64,000 nt of DNA from Aquincola tertiaricarbonis (GCF_023573145.1 NZ_CP097636.1:248001-312000), one strand, 5' to 3'. Counted from the stretch's first letter, positions 16,499 through 35,055 are shown. Numbers and translations: made by a program. Notes: a model not told the origin generated them from the letters alone.

Positions 16499-18193
16499 AT
16501 GACCCTGCTGAGCATCCAGAACCTGCAGGTGGCCTTCCGCATGGGGCAGGCCGGTGGCGTGGCGCAGCGGGCGCAGGCCGTCGGCCGCGATGGCACCGGC
16601 GTCAGCTTCGACGTGCCCGAGAACACCACGGTGGCGCTGGTGGGCGAGTCGGGCTCGGGCAAGAGCGTGACGGCCATGTCCATCCTCAACCTGCTGCCCG
16701 ACAACGCCGAGCGGCAGGGCCGCATCCTGTACGACGGCCGCGACCTGTTGCAGGCCACGCGGTCCGAGCTGCTGGCGCTGCGCGGGCGCGAGATCGCCTG
16801 CGTGTTCCAGGACCCGATGGGCTCGCTGAACCCGGTGTTCACCATCGGCGATCAACTGTGCGAGCCGCTGCGCCGGCACCTGAAGCTGGGCCGCCGCGCG
16901 GCGCTGGCGCGGGCCGAGGCGCTGCTGGCCGAGGTGGGCATGCCCGAGCCGCGCCGCCGGCTGGGTGCCTACCCGCACGAGCTGTCCGGCGGCCAGCAGC
17001 AGCGGGTGATGATCGCGATGGCGCTGGCCTGCGAGCCGCGGCTGCTGATCGCCGACGAACCCACCACCGCGCTGGACGTGACCATCCAGCGCCAGATCCT
17101 GGAGCTGCTGGCGCGGCTGAAGGACAAGCACCGCATGAGCGTGCTGTTCATCAGCCACGACCTGGGCGTGGTGGGCGAGATCGCCGACCAGGTGGTGGTG
17201 ATGCGCCATGGCGTGGTGCGCGAGCAGGGCCCGGTGGCCCGCATCTTCAGCGCGCCGCAGGACGCCTACACCCAGGCGCTGCTGGCCTGCCGCCCCAGCC
17301 TCACCGACAACCCGGCGCGGCTGACGGTGATCGACGACCACATCGCCGGCCAGCCCACCGCGGCCACGGTGCCGGCCCGGCCGAAGGACGCGCAGGCGCC
17401 GGTGGTGCTGGCGGTGCGGTCGCTGGCCAAGAGCTTCTTCCTGCCGCAGGGCCTGTTCGGCAAGCGCGAGTTCAAGGCGGTGCGCGGCGTCAACTTCCAG
17501 CTGCGGCGCGGACACACGCTGGGCGTGGTGGGTGAATCCGGCTCGGGCAAGACCACCATGGGCCTGACGCTGCTGCGCCTGCACGAGCCCACCGGCGGCG
17601 AGGTGATCTTCGACGGCAAGAACCTGCTGACGCTCACCGACCGCGAGCGGCAGGCCATGCGGCGGCGCATCCAGATCGTCTTCCAGAACCCCTACGCCTC
17701 GCTGAACCCGCGCTTCACCATCGGGCAGACGCTGGTGGAGCCGATGACCATCCATGGCATCGGCGCCAGCGTGGCCGAGCGTGAGCAGCGCGCCCGGCAG
17801 CTGCTGGGCAAGGTGGGCCTGGACGGCCGTGCCTTCGGCAAGTACCCGCACGAGTTCAGCGGCGGCCAGCGCCAGCGCATCGCCATCGCGCGCTGCCTGA
17901 CGCTGCAGCCCGAGGTGCTGGTGCTGGACGAGGCGGTGAGCGCGCTCGACGTCAGCGTGCAGGCCCAGGTGCTGAACCTGCTGAAGGACCTGCAGGACGA
18001 GCTGGGCCTGGCCTACGTGTTCATCAGCCACGACCTGGCGGTGGTGCGCTTCATCAGCGACGAAGTGCTGGTGATGAAGGACGGCGAGGTGGTGGAGCAG
18101 GCGCCGGCCGAGCAGATCCTGGCGGCGCCGCAGCAGGCCTACACCCAGCGCCTGCTGGCCGCAGTGCCCCGCGGCTGGCAGCCCGCGGCCTGA
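16499..18193 (+). CDS. Fused double ABC ATPase for peptide import
   Basis: 564 residues with two complete ABC domains, equal to DppD+DppF joined in one chain (as in GsiA/YejF). Domain 1: Walker [10 protein letters not shown] (about 54), signature LSGGQQQRV, Walker [13 protein letters not shown]. Domain 2: Walker [10 protein letters not shown] (about 344), signature FSGGQRQRI, Walker [13 protein letters not shown]. Both ATP sites look intact, although domain 2 has DEAVSALD in place of the common DEPxSALD. It follows the OppC-like gene after 3 bases, is last in the operon, and is followed by a GC-rich hairpin. Confidence 0.93.
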   Translation: MTLLSIQNLQVAFRMGQAGGVAQRAQAVGRDGTGVSFDVPENTTVALVGESGSGKSVTAMSILNLLPDNAERQGRILYDGRDLLQATRSELLALRGREIACVFQDPMGSLNPVFTIGDQLCEPLRRHLKLGRRAALARAEALLAEVGMPEPRRRLGAYPHELSGGQQQRVMIAMALACEPRLLIADEPTTALDVTIQRQILELLARLKDKHRMSVLFISHDLGVVGEIADQVVVMRHGVVREQGPVARIFSAPQDAYTQALLACRPSLTDNPARLTVIDDHIAGQPTAATVPARPKDAQAPVVLAVRSLAKSFFLPQGLFGKREFKAVRGVNFQLRRGHTLGVVGESGSGKTTMGLTLLRLHEPTGGEVIFDGKNLLTLTDRERQAMRRRIQIVFQNPYASLNPRFTIGQTLVEPMTIHGIGASVAEREQRARQLLGKVGLDGRAFGKYPHEFSGGQRQRIAIARCLTLQPEVLVLDEAVSALDVSVQAQVLNLLKDLQDELGLAYVFISHDLAVVRFISDEVLVMKDGEVVEQAPAEQILAAPQQAYTQRLLAAVPRGWQPAA

Positions 18194-18202
18194 CGTTTCT
18201 CG

Positions 18203-18250
18203 GCGCCTGCGGGCACCGCCGACGCAAAACGTCGGTGCCCACCGAGGCGC
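18203..18250 (+). terminator. GC-rich hairpin after the transporter operon
   Basis: Nested pairing: GCGCCT with AGGCGC outside; GGGCAC with GTGCCC and CGACG with CGTCG inside, around a CAAAA loop, 10 bases after the stop. There is no T-run, so it may be an RNA-stabilising or Rho-assisted end rather than a classical terminator. Confidence 0.5.
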
Positions 18251-18251
18251 T

Positions 18252-18270
18252 TGTGACACTTCCCGTCACA
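18252..18270. promoter_or_regulatory. Inverted repeat upstream of a sigma-54-type promoter
   Basis: TGTGAC, 7 bases, GTCACA, with a further GTGAC half-site at 18285. It sits 41-59 bases before the -24 element at 18311, so it is a candidate enhancer site for a sigma-54 activator. The 9-base gap between TGTGA and TCACA does not fit CRP, which needs 6. Confidence 0.4.
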
Positions 18271-18310
18271 TTTGGTGGCTGGGCGTGACACAACGCACGC
18301 CGCCAGACCG

Positions 18311-18325
18311 TGGCACGGAGCCTGC
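18311..18325 (+). promoter_or_regulatory. Candidate sigma-54 (-24/-12) promoter
   Basis: TGGCACGGAGCCTGC: GG and GC exactly 10 bases apart, with TGGCACG matching the -24 consensus and CTGC one base off TTGC. It points to the 57-codon ORF at 18354 and, beyond it, the Bug binding protein at 18611. Confidence 0.6.
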
Positions 18326-18353
18326 CCTTGCCAGGGCAAGGAGTGCCCCGCCC

Positions 18354-18527
18354 ATGACCCTGCCCACTGCCGGACCCGACGCTGCCCGCCCGCCTGTCAC
18401 CCCTGTGGTGCCCCGCGGCCCGCAGGTGCCGTCGGCGCGCCGCGAGGCGCAGCCCACCCAGCCGCGCGTGCTGCAGTCGCCGCGCGCACCGGGGCAGATG
18501 TCCTTCGTCTTCCGCCGGCCGGCCTGA
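18354..18527 (+). CDS. Small Pro/Arg-rich ORF, function unknown
   Basis: 57 codons with AAGGAG 9 bases before the ATG, starting about 29 bases downstream of a sigma-54-like promoter. The product is rich in Pro, Ala and Arg, has no signal peptide or membrane segment, and ends SFVFRRPA. It resembles no family I know. Such GC-rich DNA gives many chance ORFs, so this may be only the leader of the Bug gene. The rest of the 417-base gap (18194-18610) holds the hairpin, the inverted repeat and the promoter listed separately. Confidence 0.25.
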   Translation: MTLPTAGPDAARPPVTPVVPRGPQVPSARREAQPTQPRVLQSPRAPGQMSFVFRRPA

Positions 18528-18610
18528 ACAGGGACATTCCCCCGGCGGATCGATCGCTGCGCTGCGGCAAACTCGGTTGTTCCAACGAAGTTACCGAGAA
18601 AGACCAAGGC

Positions 18611-19609
18611 ATGAGCATCTCCCGCCGCACCTGGCTCACCGCGCTGGCCGCCGCCCCGCTGGCCACCGCCCCCTTTGCCGCGCTGGCCCAAGCCGGCTGG
18701 CCCAGCAAGCCCGTGCGCATCGTCGTGCCCTTCGCGGCCGGCGGCACCACCGACATCCTGGCCCGTGCGCTGGCGCCCGAGCTGCAGCGCGCCTTCGGCC
18801 AGCCGTTCATCGTCGACAACAAGCCCGGCGCGGGCGGCAACATCGGCGCGGCCGACGTCGCCAAGTCGGCGCCCGACGGCCACACGCTGCTGATGGGTAC
18901 CGTGGGCACCCACGGCATCAACCAGTCGCTGTACCCCAAGCTGCCCTACGACCCGATCAAGGACTTCGCGCCGGTGACGCTGGTGGCCGCGGTGCCCAAC
19001 GTGCTGGTGTTCAACCCGGCCAAGGCCGAGCAGCTGGGCATCCGCAACGTGGCCGACCTGATCAAGTACGCCAAGGCCAATCCGGGCAAGCTGAACATGG
19101 CCAGCTCGGGCAACGGCACCTCCATCCACCTGGCGGGCGAGCTGTTCAAGGCGATGACCGGCAGCTACATGGTGCACTTCCCGTACCGCGGCTCGGGCCC
19201 GGCACTGATCGACCTGATCGGCGGCAACATGGACCTGATGTTCGACAACCTGCCTTCGTCGATGCAGCAGATCAAGGCGGGCAAGCTGAAGGCGCTGGCG
19301 GTGACCAGCGCAGCCCGCTCGCCCGCGCTGCCCGACGTGCCGACCATCGCCGAGGCCGGTCCGGTCAAGGGTTATGAAGCCAGCAGCTGGTTCGGCCTGC
19401 TGGCGCCGCACGGCACGCCTGCCGAGGTGGTCAACCGCCTGCAGCAGGAAACCGCCAAGGCGCTGGCCAGCCCGGCGCTGAAGGAGCGGTTGATGGCGCA
19501 AGGCGCGCTGCCCAGCGGCAACACGCCGGCCGAGTTCGCCAAGCTGATCGACGCCGAGACCGCCAAGTGGGCGCAGGTGGTGAAGGTGTCGGGCGCCAAG
19601 GTGGATTGA
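18611..19609 (+). CDS. Bug-family (TctC-like) periplasmic solute receptor
   Basis: 332 residues. The N-terminus [19 protein letters not shown] is a twin-arginine-type signal with cleavage near FAALAQA. The mature start [20 protein letters not shown] and the later [20 protein letters not shown] are the two classical Bug motifs that form the carboxylate-binding site. The family, hugely expanded in Burkholderiales, binds carboxylates and similar small molecules, often for TctAB carriers. No tctA or tctB is adjacent, so this is an orphan receptor. It may be driven by the sigma-54-type promoter at 18311. Confidence 0.9.
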   Translation: MSISRRTWLTALAAAPLATAPFAALAQAGWPSKPVRIVVPFAAGGTTDILARALAPELQRAFGQPFIVDNKPGAGGNIGAADVAKSAPDGHTLLMGTVGTHGINQSLYPKLPYDPIKDFAPVTLVAAVPNVLVFNPAKAEQLGIRNVADLIKYAKANPGKLNMASSGNGTSIHLAGELFKAMTGSYMVHFPYRGSGPALIDLIGGNMDLMFDNLPSSMQQIKAGKLKALAVTSAARSPALPDVPTIAEAGPVKGYEASSWFGLLAPHGTPAEVVNRLQQETAKALASPALKERLMAQGALPSGNTPAEFAKLIDAETAKWAQVVKVSGAKVD

Positions 19610-19620
19610 ACTGAGCGCCG

Positions 19621-19678
19621 GGCCGCTCCCAAGCGGCCTCGGCACCCTCGCGGAGGGTGGCGCCCCGCAGGGGTGCCG
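19621..19678. terminator. Bidirectional hairpin region between converging genes
   Basis: GGCCGCT-CCCA-AGCGGCC (19621-19638), then CGGCACCC...GGGTGCCG (19640-19678) with an inner CACCCT/AGGGTG stem. It lies between the converging Bug-receptor and histidine-kinase genes and probably serves both. Confidence 0.55.
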
Positions 19679-19688
19679 GGTGCACCAG

Positions 19689-22940
<3,252 letters not shown>

Positions 22941-22992
22941 GCGGTGCGGGCCCGGGGTGAAGCGCGGAGAGTCATGCGGCGTTGCCGCGCTG

Positions 22993-23820
22993 TCAGGCCG
23001 CGGGTTGCGACCGTGCCGCGTTCAAGGTGTCTCGGGTGGCCAGCGCGGCCGCCCGGGCCGCGGTGGCGAAGTCGTCCCCGCGCGAGGCGTACAGCACCGC
23101 CCGCGACGATGAGACGATGATCGGGCCATCGGGCCGCCAGCCGGCGCGCACCGTGGCTTCGGCATCGCCGCCCTGGGCGCCGACGCCGGGAATCAGCAGC
23201 GGCAGGCCGGGCGCCAGCTCGCGCACGCGGGCCACCTCGGCCGGGAAGGTGGCGCCCACCACCAGACCCAGCTGACCGTTGGCGTTCCAGGGGCCGGCCG
23301 CCAGGCGGGCGATGTGCTCGAACAGCAGCTCGCCGCTGGCCAGGCGCTGGGCCTGCAGGTCGCTGCCGCCGGCGTTCGACGTGCGGCACAGCAGAATGGC
23401 GCCGCGCCCTTCGTAGCGCAGGTAGGGCTCGATGGAATCGAAGCCCATGAAGGGCGACAGCGTGACCGCATGGGCCTGGTAGCGCTCGAAGGCCTCGCGC
23501 GCGTACTGCTCGGCGGTGGCGCCGATGTCGCCGCGCTTGGCGTCCAGGATCACCGGCACCGTGGGCGCCACCTGGCGGATGTGGGCGATCAGCCGTTCCA
23601 GCTGGTCTTCCGCGCGGTGGGCATGGAAGTAGGCGATCTGCGGCTTGAAGGCGCACACCAAGTCGTGCGTCGCGTCGACGATGGCGGCGCAGAAGTCGAA
23701 GATGCGGCTGGCGTCACCCGCCCAGGCGCCGGGAAAGCGGGCCGGGTCCGGGTCCAGGCCCACGCAAAGCATCGAATCCTGGGTGTGGGCGGCCTGCCGC
23801 AGCGCTGAGACAAAGTTCAT
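22993..23820 (-). CDS. pyrF: Orotidine 5'-phosphate decarboxylase
   Basis: 275 residues, the longer type-2 PyrF. It catalyses OMP to UMP plus CO2, the last step of pyrimidine synthesis, in the cytoplasm. The catalytic motif DAKRGDIG contains Lys95; [13 protein letters not shown] and SNAGGSDLQ are characteristic of this subfamily. The start ATG gives [10 protein letters not shown], typical for beta- and gammaproteobacterial homologues. It ends 52 bases upstream of the histidine-kinase start and lies downstream of purB on the same strand, with a 58-base gap. Confidence 0.95.
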   Translation of the reverse strand: MNFVSALRQAAHTQDSMLCVGLDPDPARFPGAWAGDASRIFDFCAAIVDATHDLVCAFKPQIAYFHAHRAEDQLERLIAHIRQVAPTVPVILDAKRGDIGATAEQYAREAFERYQAHAVTLSPFMGFDSIEPYLRYEGRGAILLCRTSNAGGSDLQAQRLASGELLFEHIARLAAGPWNANGQLGLVVGATFPAEVARVRELAPGLPLLIPGVGAQGGDAEATVRAGWRPDGPIIVSSSRAVLYASRGDDFATAARAAALATRDTLNAARSQPAA

Positions 23821-23878
23821 CCGCTGATTCTAGGCAGCCCATGTTGCTGCCCGGCAAGGGACGTAGGGGGCAGCGAGT

Positions 23879-26365
<2,487 letters not shown>

Positions 26366-26369
<4 letters not shown>

Positions 26370-27553
26370 AAGCCCATGTCGATGCCGAAGGCATCGACGC
26401 CCGCATCGCCCGTGGCGTGTGCACTCCCGCCGCGTTGGCTGGACACCATTGCATCCACATCGGTGAAGAGTTCGGCGGACACCGCCTCCAAGCGCAGCCG
26501 CGCCAAAGCCACCTGCGCGAAAGGCCAGTAGAGGCCGAGCGAGAGCACCGTCAACAGCGCGTTCTTCATGTAGAGCGTGAGCGTGGGCAGGAACCCCAGC
26601 CGGCTTTGAAAGCGAATCTGGTCGCTTCCAGCGCGGCCCCACACGATGTTCTGCATGCGGCTGGCGTAATAGGCCTTGCCCGAGCACACGGCCAGCAGGT
26701 AGCAAAACGCCAGGACTGCGGCGGTCCACCATGCGGTGGACTCCAGTGCCTGCGGCGTGAACATCTGTTGCATGCCTTCGTCATCGGACGTTGCGGCGGT
26801 GAGCAGCATGACGGTGATCACCAGCACAGCGGGCACCGTGGCCAGCGTGGACACCCCGGCGGTGCCGACCAGTGCGCCGTAAAACGCGCTCGCACCGGCT
26901 TTCATGCGGACCCCGACGCCCGCGAAGGCCGCATGCTCCATGCGATAGCGCGCTTGCCGGTGCCACCACAGCGGGACGACGCCCAGCATGATCAGCATCG
27001 AGAGGGTCAGCACTGCAAGAAAGGGGACGCCCTCGAGGCCGTTGGTATAAGAGGCCGACGACACGGCGGCGGAGGCGACGATGGTCAACACCACCACGCC
27101 CGCAAAGGCACCGAGGATCGGCCAATGGCTCCGGTAGGCTTGAGCCATCGTCCCGGTGAAGCCAAACCGCAGGCCCCGCCAGCTGGTGTGGGTGAGACGG
27201 AAGCGCAGGGCGGACCGCAACAGGGCCGGCATCGCCGCCAACGCGGCCAGCGTCATCAGTGCTTGCAGCCCTGGAGATACACGGCCCACGAAGACGTAGG
27301 CCAGCAGGAAGGCCGCCACCAGCAAGGTGCCCTTGAGCATCTGGATGGGTTGGCCGTGGAACCCCATCGGATGGCCGCCGACGAGGGTGTTGCCGTGGAA
27401 GTAGCGCAGGCGTCGCGCCTTGGCCCAGGGGTGGTAGAGGCCCAAGGTCAGGATGGTCAGCAGCAGGTTGACGATCCAGATGCGGAAGTATTCGCTGCCG
27501 GAGCCGGTGAAGCGGATGTGCAGGGGCTGGCCTGCGGAAGTCGGGTTGGTCAT
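26366..27553 (-). CDS. YjgN-family (DUF898) multi-spanning membrane protein
   Basis: 395 residues. The ATG at 27553 (MTNPTSAGQPLHIRFTG) has GAGGA at the right distance and is preferred over an upstream in-frame start. Two repeat-like modules are visible, each with an FR.WI.N..L...TLGLY.PWAKAR pattern (N-terminal IWIVNLLLTILTLGLYHPWA; C-terminal YMKNALLTVLSLGLYWPFA). About eight membrane helices in all. The family's function is unknown. It overlaps the M48 protease gene by 4 bases, and YjgN/M48 pairs recur in proteobacteria, so a protease-membrane partner role is a reasonable inference. Confidence 0.85.
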
Positions 27554-27692
27554 GAAGTCCTCGTTCGTCAAGAGGTCGCGACGGACTGCATGGCGGTCGC
27601 AAGCCGGAAGACCAGTTCTCGGCAGGAGGAACAACACTTGCATGGTGCCTATTCACCCTGCTACTTTTCGCCACCTTTCGTTGGAGTGCCCG

Positions 27693-28682
27693 ATGTCATC
27701 TGTCCTGCGCCGCACTGTTCTCACCCTGCTGGCCTGCGCTGCAGCCGCCGCCGCCTCGCCAGCTTTGGCGCAAGCGAAGATGAAAGTGGCCGCCATCTAC
27801 ACCGTCCCGGTGGAGCAGCAGTGGGTCAGCCGCATCGACAAGGCGCTGAAGGCGGCCGTCGCCCGCGGCGAGGTGGAGTACGTGTTCAGCGAGAACGTGG
27901 CCAACGCCGACTACGAGCGGGTGATGCGCCAGTACGCCGAGCAGGGCAACGTGCTCATCGTCGGCGAATCGTTCGCGGTGGAGGCCGCGGCCCGCAAGGT
28001 GGCCAAGGACTACCCCAAGGTGGCCTTCCTGATGGGCAGCAGCGGCAAGCCGCAGGCGCCCAACTTTTCGGTGTTCGACAACTACATCCAGGAGCCGGCC
28101 TACCTCACCGGCATGATCGCCGGCGGCATGAGCAAGAGCGGCAAGATCGGCCTGGTGGGCGGCTACCCCATCCCCGAAGTCAACCGGCTGATGAACGCCT
28201 TCATCGAAGGCGTGAAGGAGGTGAATCCCAAGGCCACCTTCACCGTCAGCTTCATCAACAGCTGGTTCGACCCGCCCAAGGCCAAGGAAGCCGCCTTCGC
28301 GATGGTGGACAAGGGCGTGGACGTGCTGTATGCCGAGCGCTTCGGCGTCAGCGACGCGGCCAAGGAGCGCAAGGTGCTGGCCATCGGCAACGTGATCAAC
28401 ACGCAGGACAAGTACCCCGAGACGGTGGTGGCCTCCGCCCTGTGGCACATGGAACCCACCATCGACGCCGCGCTGGCCGCCGTCAAGGCCGGGCAGTTCA
28501 AGGCCGAGGACTACGGCAAGTACTCGCTGATGAAGGTCAAGGGCAGCGAGCTGGCGCCGCTGGGCAGCTTCGACGCCAAGCTGCCCGCCGACCTCAAGGC
28601 CAAGGTGATGGCCAAGCAGCAGGCCATCCTGGACGGCAAGTTCACGGTGAAGGTGAACGACGCGGCGCCGAAGACCAAGTAA
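27693..28682 (+). CDS. BMP-family ABC substrate-binding protein (nucleoside type)
   Basis: 329 residues from the ATG preceded by GGAG. Signal peptide MSSVLRRTVLTLLACAAA...ALA, then KMKVAAIYTVPVEQQWVSRI. It belongs to the BMP/Med family whose studied members (PnrA, BmpA, YufN/NupN) bind purine or pyrimidine nucleosides. Family features seen: GKIGLVGGYPIPEVNRLMNA, and FDPPKAKEAA for ligand contacts. It is the first gene of an operon with an ATPase, two permeases and the URC1- and URC4-like genes, so a uridine- or pyrimidine-type ligand is inferred. It diverges from the YjgN-like gene, with a likely promoter (TTGCAT, 18 bases, TACTTT) just before it. Confidence 0.88.
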   Translation: MSSVLRRTVLTLLACAAAAAASPALAQAKMKVAAIYTVPVEQQWVSRIDKALKAAVARGEVEYVFSENVANADYERVMRQYAEQGNVLIVGESFAVEAAARKVAKDYPKVAFLMGSSGKPQAPNFSVFDNYIQEPAYLTGMIAGGMSKSGKIGLVGGYPIPEVNRLMNAFIEGVKEVNPKATFTVSFINSWFDPPKAKEAAFAMVDKGVDVLYAERFGVSDAAKERKVLAIGNVINTQDKYPETVVASALWHMEPTIDAALAAVKAGQFKAEDYGKYSLMKVKGSELAPLGSFDAKLPADLKAKVMAKQQAILDGKFTVKVNDAAPKTK

Positions 28683-28691
28683 CGGCGCCAA

Positions 28692-30267
<1,576 letters not shown>

Positions 30268-30275
<8 letters not shown>

Positions 30276-31350
30276 ACAAGCCTGGCCGCTGCGCTTCGAG
30301 CGCCGGGCCGAGCCCTCGCGCGGCTGGCAGCTGGCCGCGCCCTTCGTGGCCGTGGCCTTCACGCTGGCGGTGGCTTCGCTGCTGGTGGCCTGGGCCGGCG
30401 CGCCGGTGGGGCGGGCCTATGCGCTGCTGATCGAAGGCGCCTTCGGCTCGCGCTTTGCGATCACCGAGACGCTGACCCGTGCCACGCCGCTGATCTTCAC
30501 CGGGCTGGCGGCGGCGGTGGCCTTCCGCGCGCGGCTCTTCAACATCGGCGCCGAGGGGCAGCTGTATGCCGGCGCGCTGGCGGCGGTGGCGGTGGGTGGC
30601 CTGCACGACGGCACCGGCTTCGAGCTGGCCACCTGGCTGCTGTTCCCGGCCATGATCGCCGCCGCCATGCTGGCCGGCGCGCTGCTGCTGCTGGGCCCGG
30701 CGCTGCTGAAGTCGCGGCTGGGCGTGGACGAGGTGGTGACCACGCTGCTGCTCAACTTCATCGTGCTGCTGTTCGTCTCGATGATGCTGGACGGCCCGAT
30801 GAAGGACCCCACCGCGATGGGCTGGCCGCAGAGCGTGGCGCTGCAGGACACGCTGCAGCTGGGCAAGCTGATCGAGCGCAGCCGCGTGCACACCGGGCTG
30901 CTGGCCGCGCTGGCGCTGGCGCTGGCCTTGTGGCTGCTGCTGCAGCGCACCGCCACCGGGCTGGAGATCCGCGCCGTCGGCGCCAACCCGCGCGCGGCGG
31001 CGTTTGCCGGCATGCCGGTGGGCTGGGTCACGGTGAAGGTGGCGCTGATGTCGGGCGCGCTGGCGGGCCTGGCCGGTGCGGTGGAAGTGGCCGGCCGCAC
31101 CAGCTACGTCACGCTGGACATGTCGCCGGGCTATGGCTACAGCGGCATCGTCATCGCGATGCTGGCGGGCCTGAACCCGCTGGGCGTGGTGGTGGCCGCG
31201 GTGTTCGTGGCCGGCATGCTGGTGGGCGCCGACAGCATGAGCCGCAGCGTGGGCGTGCCCACCTACATCGCTGACGTGATCGTGGCCGTGAGCCTGATCG
31301 CCATCCTCGTCACCAGCCTTCTGGCGCAATACCGATGCAGGCGCTCCTGA
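30268..31350 (+). CDS. Nucleoside-type ABC transporter permease 1
   Basis: 360 residues, about nine or ten membrane helices, from the branched-chain/BPD_transp_2 permease family (BmpC/NupP/YufP). It has the family patterns ATPLIFTGLAAAVAFRARLFNIGAEGQ and GLEIRAVGANPRAAAFAGM, each given here only in part. The ATG overlaps the ATPase gene by 8 bases and the 3' end overlaps the second permease by 16, so all four transporter genes are translated as a unit. It forms the heterodimeric channel with the next gene. Confidence 0.92.
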
Positions 31351-32285
31351 GTTCCATGGCCGAGCTGCTGGCTTCGGCGCCCTTCTGGGTGGCGGTGCTG
31401 CGCATCGCCACGCCCTTGCTGCTGGGCACGCTGGGCGTGCTGCTGTGCGAGCGGGCCGGCGTGCTGAACCTGGGCATCGAAGGCATCATGGTGGCCGGTG
31501 CCTTTGGCGGCTGGCTGGCGGTGTACCAGGGTGCGCCGCTGTGGGGCGGTGTGCTGGCGGCGGCGGTGGTGGGCATGGTCTTCGGCCTGCTGCATGGCTG
31601 GCTGACGGTGAAGCTGGCGCTGTCGCAGCATGTCTCGGGCCTGGGCATCACGCTGCTGGCCACCAGCCTGGCCAGCTATGCCTACCGGGTGAGCTTTCCG
31701 AAGGTGGACAGCCCGCCCACCATCACGCCCTTCGCGCCGATGGAATGGCTGCCCGTGCCGGTGCTCAACCAGCAGACGCCGCTCACGCTGCTGGCCCTGC
31801 TGCTGGTGCCGGCCGTGGCGGGGGTGCTGATGCGCACGCCGCTGGGCCTGGCCATCCGCATGGTGGGCGAGAACCCGTCGGCCGCGGAAGGGCAGGGGCT
31901 GTCGGTGGCGCGGCTGCGCATCGGGGCGGTGGTGGCCGGCTCGGCCTTGATGGGCGTGGCCGGTGGCTTTCTCACGCTGGCGGCCTTCAACGCCTTCTAC
32001 TTCAACATGGTCAACGGCCGCGGCTGGGTGTGCGTGGCGCTGGTGGTGTTTGCGTCATGGCGGCCGGGCAAGGCCTTGCTGGGTGCGCTGCTGTTCGCCT
32101 TCTTCGACGCCTTGCAGCTGCGGTTGCAACAGGCCGATGGCGGCGCCGAGGCCGCGCTGGCCCTGCCTTACCAGCTGTACCTGATGCTGCCCTATGCCAT
32201 GGCCATCGTGGCGCTGGTGGTGGTGGCGCGCCGCGCCGCCTACCCGCAGGCCTTGATGAAGCCCTACCGCAAGGGCGAACGTTGA
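31335..32285 (+). CDS. Nucleoside-type ABC transporter permease 2
   Basis: 316 residues, about nine helices, the NupQ/YufQ-type partner permease. GTLGVLLCERAGVLNLGIEG near the N-terminus and GLAIRMVGENPSAAEGQG in the central loop are its hallmarks. It begins inside the preceding permease gene. The next gene, URC1-like, starts 86 bases later on the same strand without an obvious terminator, so transporter and catabolic genes look co-transcribed. Confidence 0.92.
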   Translation: MQALLSSMAELLASAPFWVAVLRIATPLLLGTLGVLLCERAGVLNLGIEGIMVAGAFGGWLAVYQGAPLWGGVLAAAVVGMVFGLLHGWLTVKLALSQHVSGLGITLLATSLASYAYRVSFPKVDSPPTITPFAPMEWLPVPVLNQQTPLTLLALLLVPAVAGVLMRTPLGLAIRMVGENPSAAEGQGLSVARLRIGAVVAGSALMGVAGGFLTLAAFNAFYFNMVNGRGWVCVALVVFASWRPGKALLGALLFAFFDALQLRLQQADGGAEAALALPYQLYLMLPYAMAIVALVVVARRAAYPQALMKPYRKGER

Positions 32286-32371
32286 AGCCGCGCCACACCG
32301 CACACACAGCGCCCCGCGTACGATGGTCCGCAGCGTGTTGATTCCAGATCCAGCCCTTCGGAGAGCCTGAG

Positions 32372-33620
<1,249 letters not shown>

Positions 33621-33634
<14 letters not shown>

Positions 33635-34880
33635 GGTGGCTGACGCATCGACCCTGGCCGCGGTGCAGCAGCTGCGCCAGGCCGCCACCATCCGCGAGCG
33701 TTGCGCCAACATTGCCCGCGCGGTGGAGGCCGGCCGCTCGCGGCACTTCACGCTCGATCCGCGGAAGCTGGACGCGGTGGCCGACCGTGTGGCCGCGCTC
33801 ACGCGCAGCCGCTTTCCGAACGGGGGCATTCCGTACCACAGCCGCTGGCGCCACTTCGAGGCCGGCGGCGTCGACCGCAAGGCCGAGATGGATGGGCTGC
33901 TGGCCGGCCGCAGCGCGGCCGAGGTGGCGCGCGCCCGCATCGACCTGGCCCTGGTGAGCGTGCTGCTGGACGCGGGTGCCGGGCCGCAGTGGTCCTACGC
34001 CGAAGTGCTGCCCGGCGGCGCTGCCGGCGGCCACTACAGCCGCTCGGAAGGTTTGGGCGTGGCCAGCTTCCGCGCCTTCCAGGCCGGCGCGTTTTCGTCG
34101 GACCCGGCCGAGCCGCTGCGGGTGGATGCGCGGGCGCTGCAGTCCATCGATGCCACGCGCCTGGCGGCGGTGTTCCAGGTGAGCGACACCAACCCACTGG
34201 TGGGCCTGGACGGCCGCGCCGCGCTGCTGCGCCGGCTGGGCGAGGCGCTGGCCGAGCAGCCCGCCTGGTTTGGGCCCGAGGGTCGGCCCGGCCGCCTCTT
34301 CGACCTGCTGCAGCCAGGCGGCACGGTACAGGCCGCGGCCATCCTGCAGGTCTTGCTCGATGCCTTCAGCGGCATCTGGCCCAGCGGGCAGCGCTTCGGC
34401 CCGGCGCAGCTGCCGGTGGGCGATGCCTGGCCGCATGCGCTGGCCGGCGGCACCGGGCCGGGCGCCGGCTGGGTGCCGTTCCACAAGCTCAGCCAATGGC
34501 TCAGCTATTCGCTGCTGGAGCCATTTGAGTGGGCCGGCGTGCCGGTCACGGGCCTGGACGCGTTGACCGGCCTGCCCGAGTACCGCAACGGCGGCCTGCT
34601 GCTGGATGCGGGCGTCATCATCCCGCGCGACACCGGCTTTGCCGACCGGCCCCGCCGGCCCGACGAGGCCTGGGTGATCGAGTGGCGGGCGCTGACCGTG
34701 GTGCTGCTGGACGAACTGGCCCCGCGGGTGCGTGAGCGGCTGGGCGTCACCGCCGAGCAGATGCCGCTGGCCTGCGTGCTGGAAGGCGGCACTTGGCAGG
34801 CCGGCCGCCAGATCGCGGCCGAGCTGCGCCCCGGCGGCGGCCCGCCGGTGCAGATCGACAGCGACGGCACGTTGTTCTAG
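33621..34880 (+). CDS. URC4/Urg3 family protein (DUF1688), uracil catabolism
   Basis: 419 residues from a GTG with AAGGGG in front, overlapping the URC1-like gene by 14 bases. The DUF1688 family shows in RSRFPNGGIPYHSRWRHFEA near residue 70, then VLLDAGAGPQWSYAE, RSEGLGVASFRAFQAG, and LTGLPEYRNGGLLLD with GVIIPRD near the C-terminus. URC4 is required, together with URC1 and uracil phosphoribosyltransferase, for the URC route; it is thought to act on the ribosylurea-type intermediate. No known catalytic motif can be assigned. It is last in the BMP transporter/URC operon and is followed by the gene-end repeat. Confidence 0.9.
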
Positions 34881-34886
34881 CGTCCA

Positions 34887-34916
34887 CCCCCAAGCTCGCT
34901 GGCGCTCGCGCCCCCC
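34887..34916 (+). repeat. Gene-end GC-rich repeat, copy 2
   Basis: 30 bases: a C-run, AAGCTCGCTGGCGCTCGCG, another C-run, 6 bases after the URC4 stop. It differs from copy 1 (4485-4513, minus) by one extra C and has the same orientation relative to its upstream gene. The remaining gap to 35167 holds two TGCA palindromes (35005-35055) and no gene that I can support. Confidence 0.6.
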
Positions 34917-35004
34917 GGCACATGCTTTGCGTCAACCCGCAGGCGCGGGGCCGCATTGACATGGCGGCCTGGCCAAGCAAGGTCGGCCGCAAAGCGCCAC
35001 AATT

Positions 35005-35055
35005 GCTGCAGTGCAGCGTAGAAGCGCTGGCGTCAAGGACCGTGCAAATATGCAC
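35005..35055. promoter_or_regulatory. Two TGCA-type palindromes before the PhaB-like gene
   Basis: GCTGCA-G-TGCAGC at 35005-35017 and GTGCA-AATA-TGCAC at 35042-35055. Regulators of polyhydroxyalkanoate genes (PhaR type) are reported to bind TGC/GCA-rich palindromes, so these are candidate operators for the SDR gene that starts at 35168. Confidence 0.45.

Noticed and set aside
15335..18259. 974-codon minus-strand frame
   Set aside because: Antisense shadow of three overlapping transporter genes; His/Gln/Arg-rich with no motif.
18252..18270. CRP site
   Set aside because: TGTGA and TCACA are 9 bases apart instead of 6.
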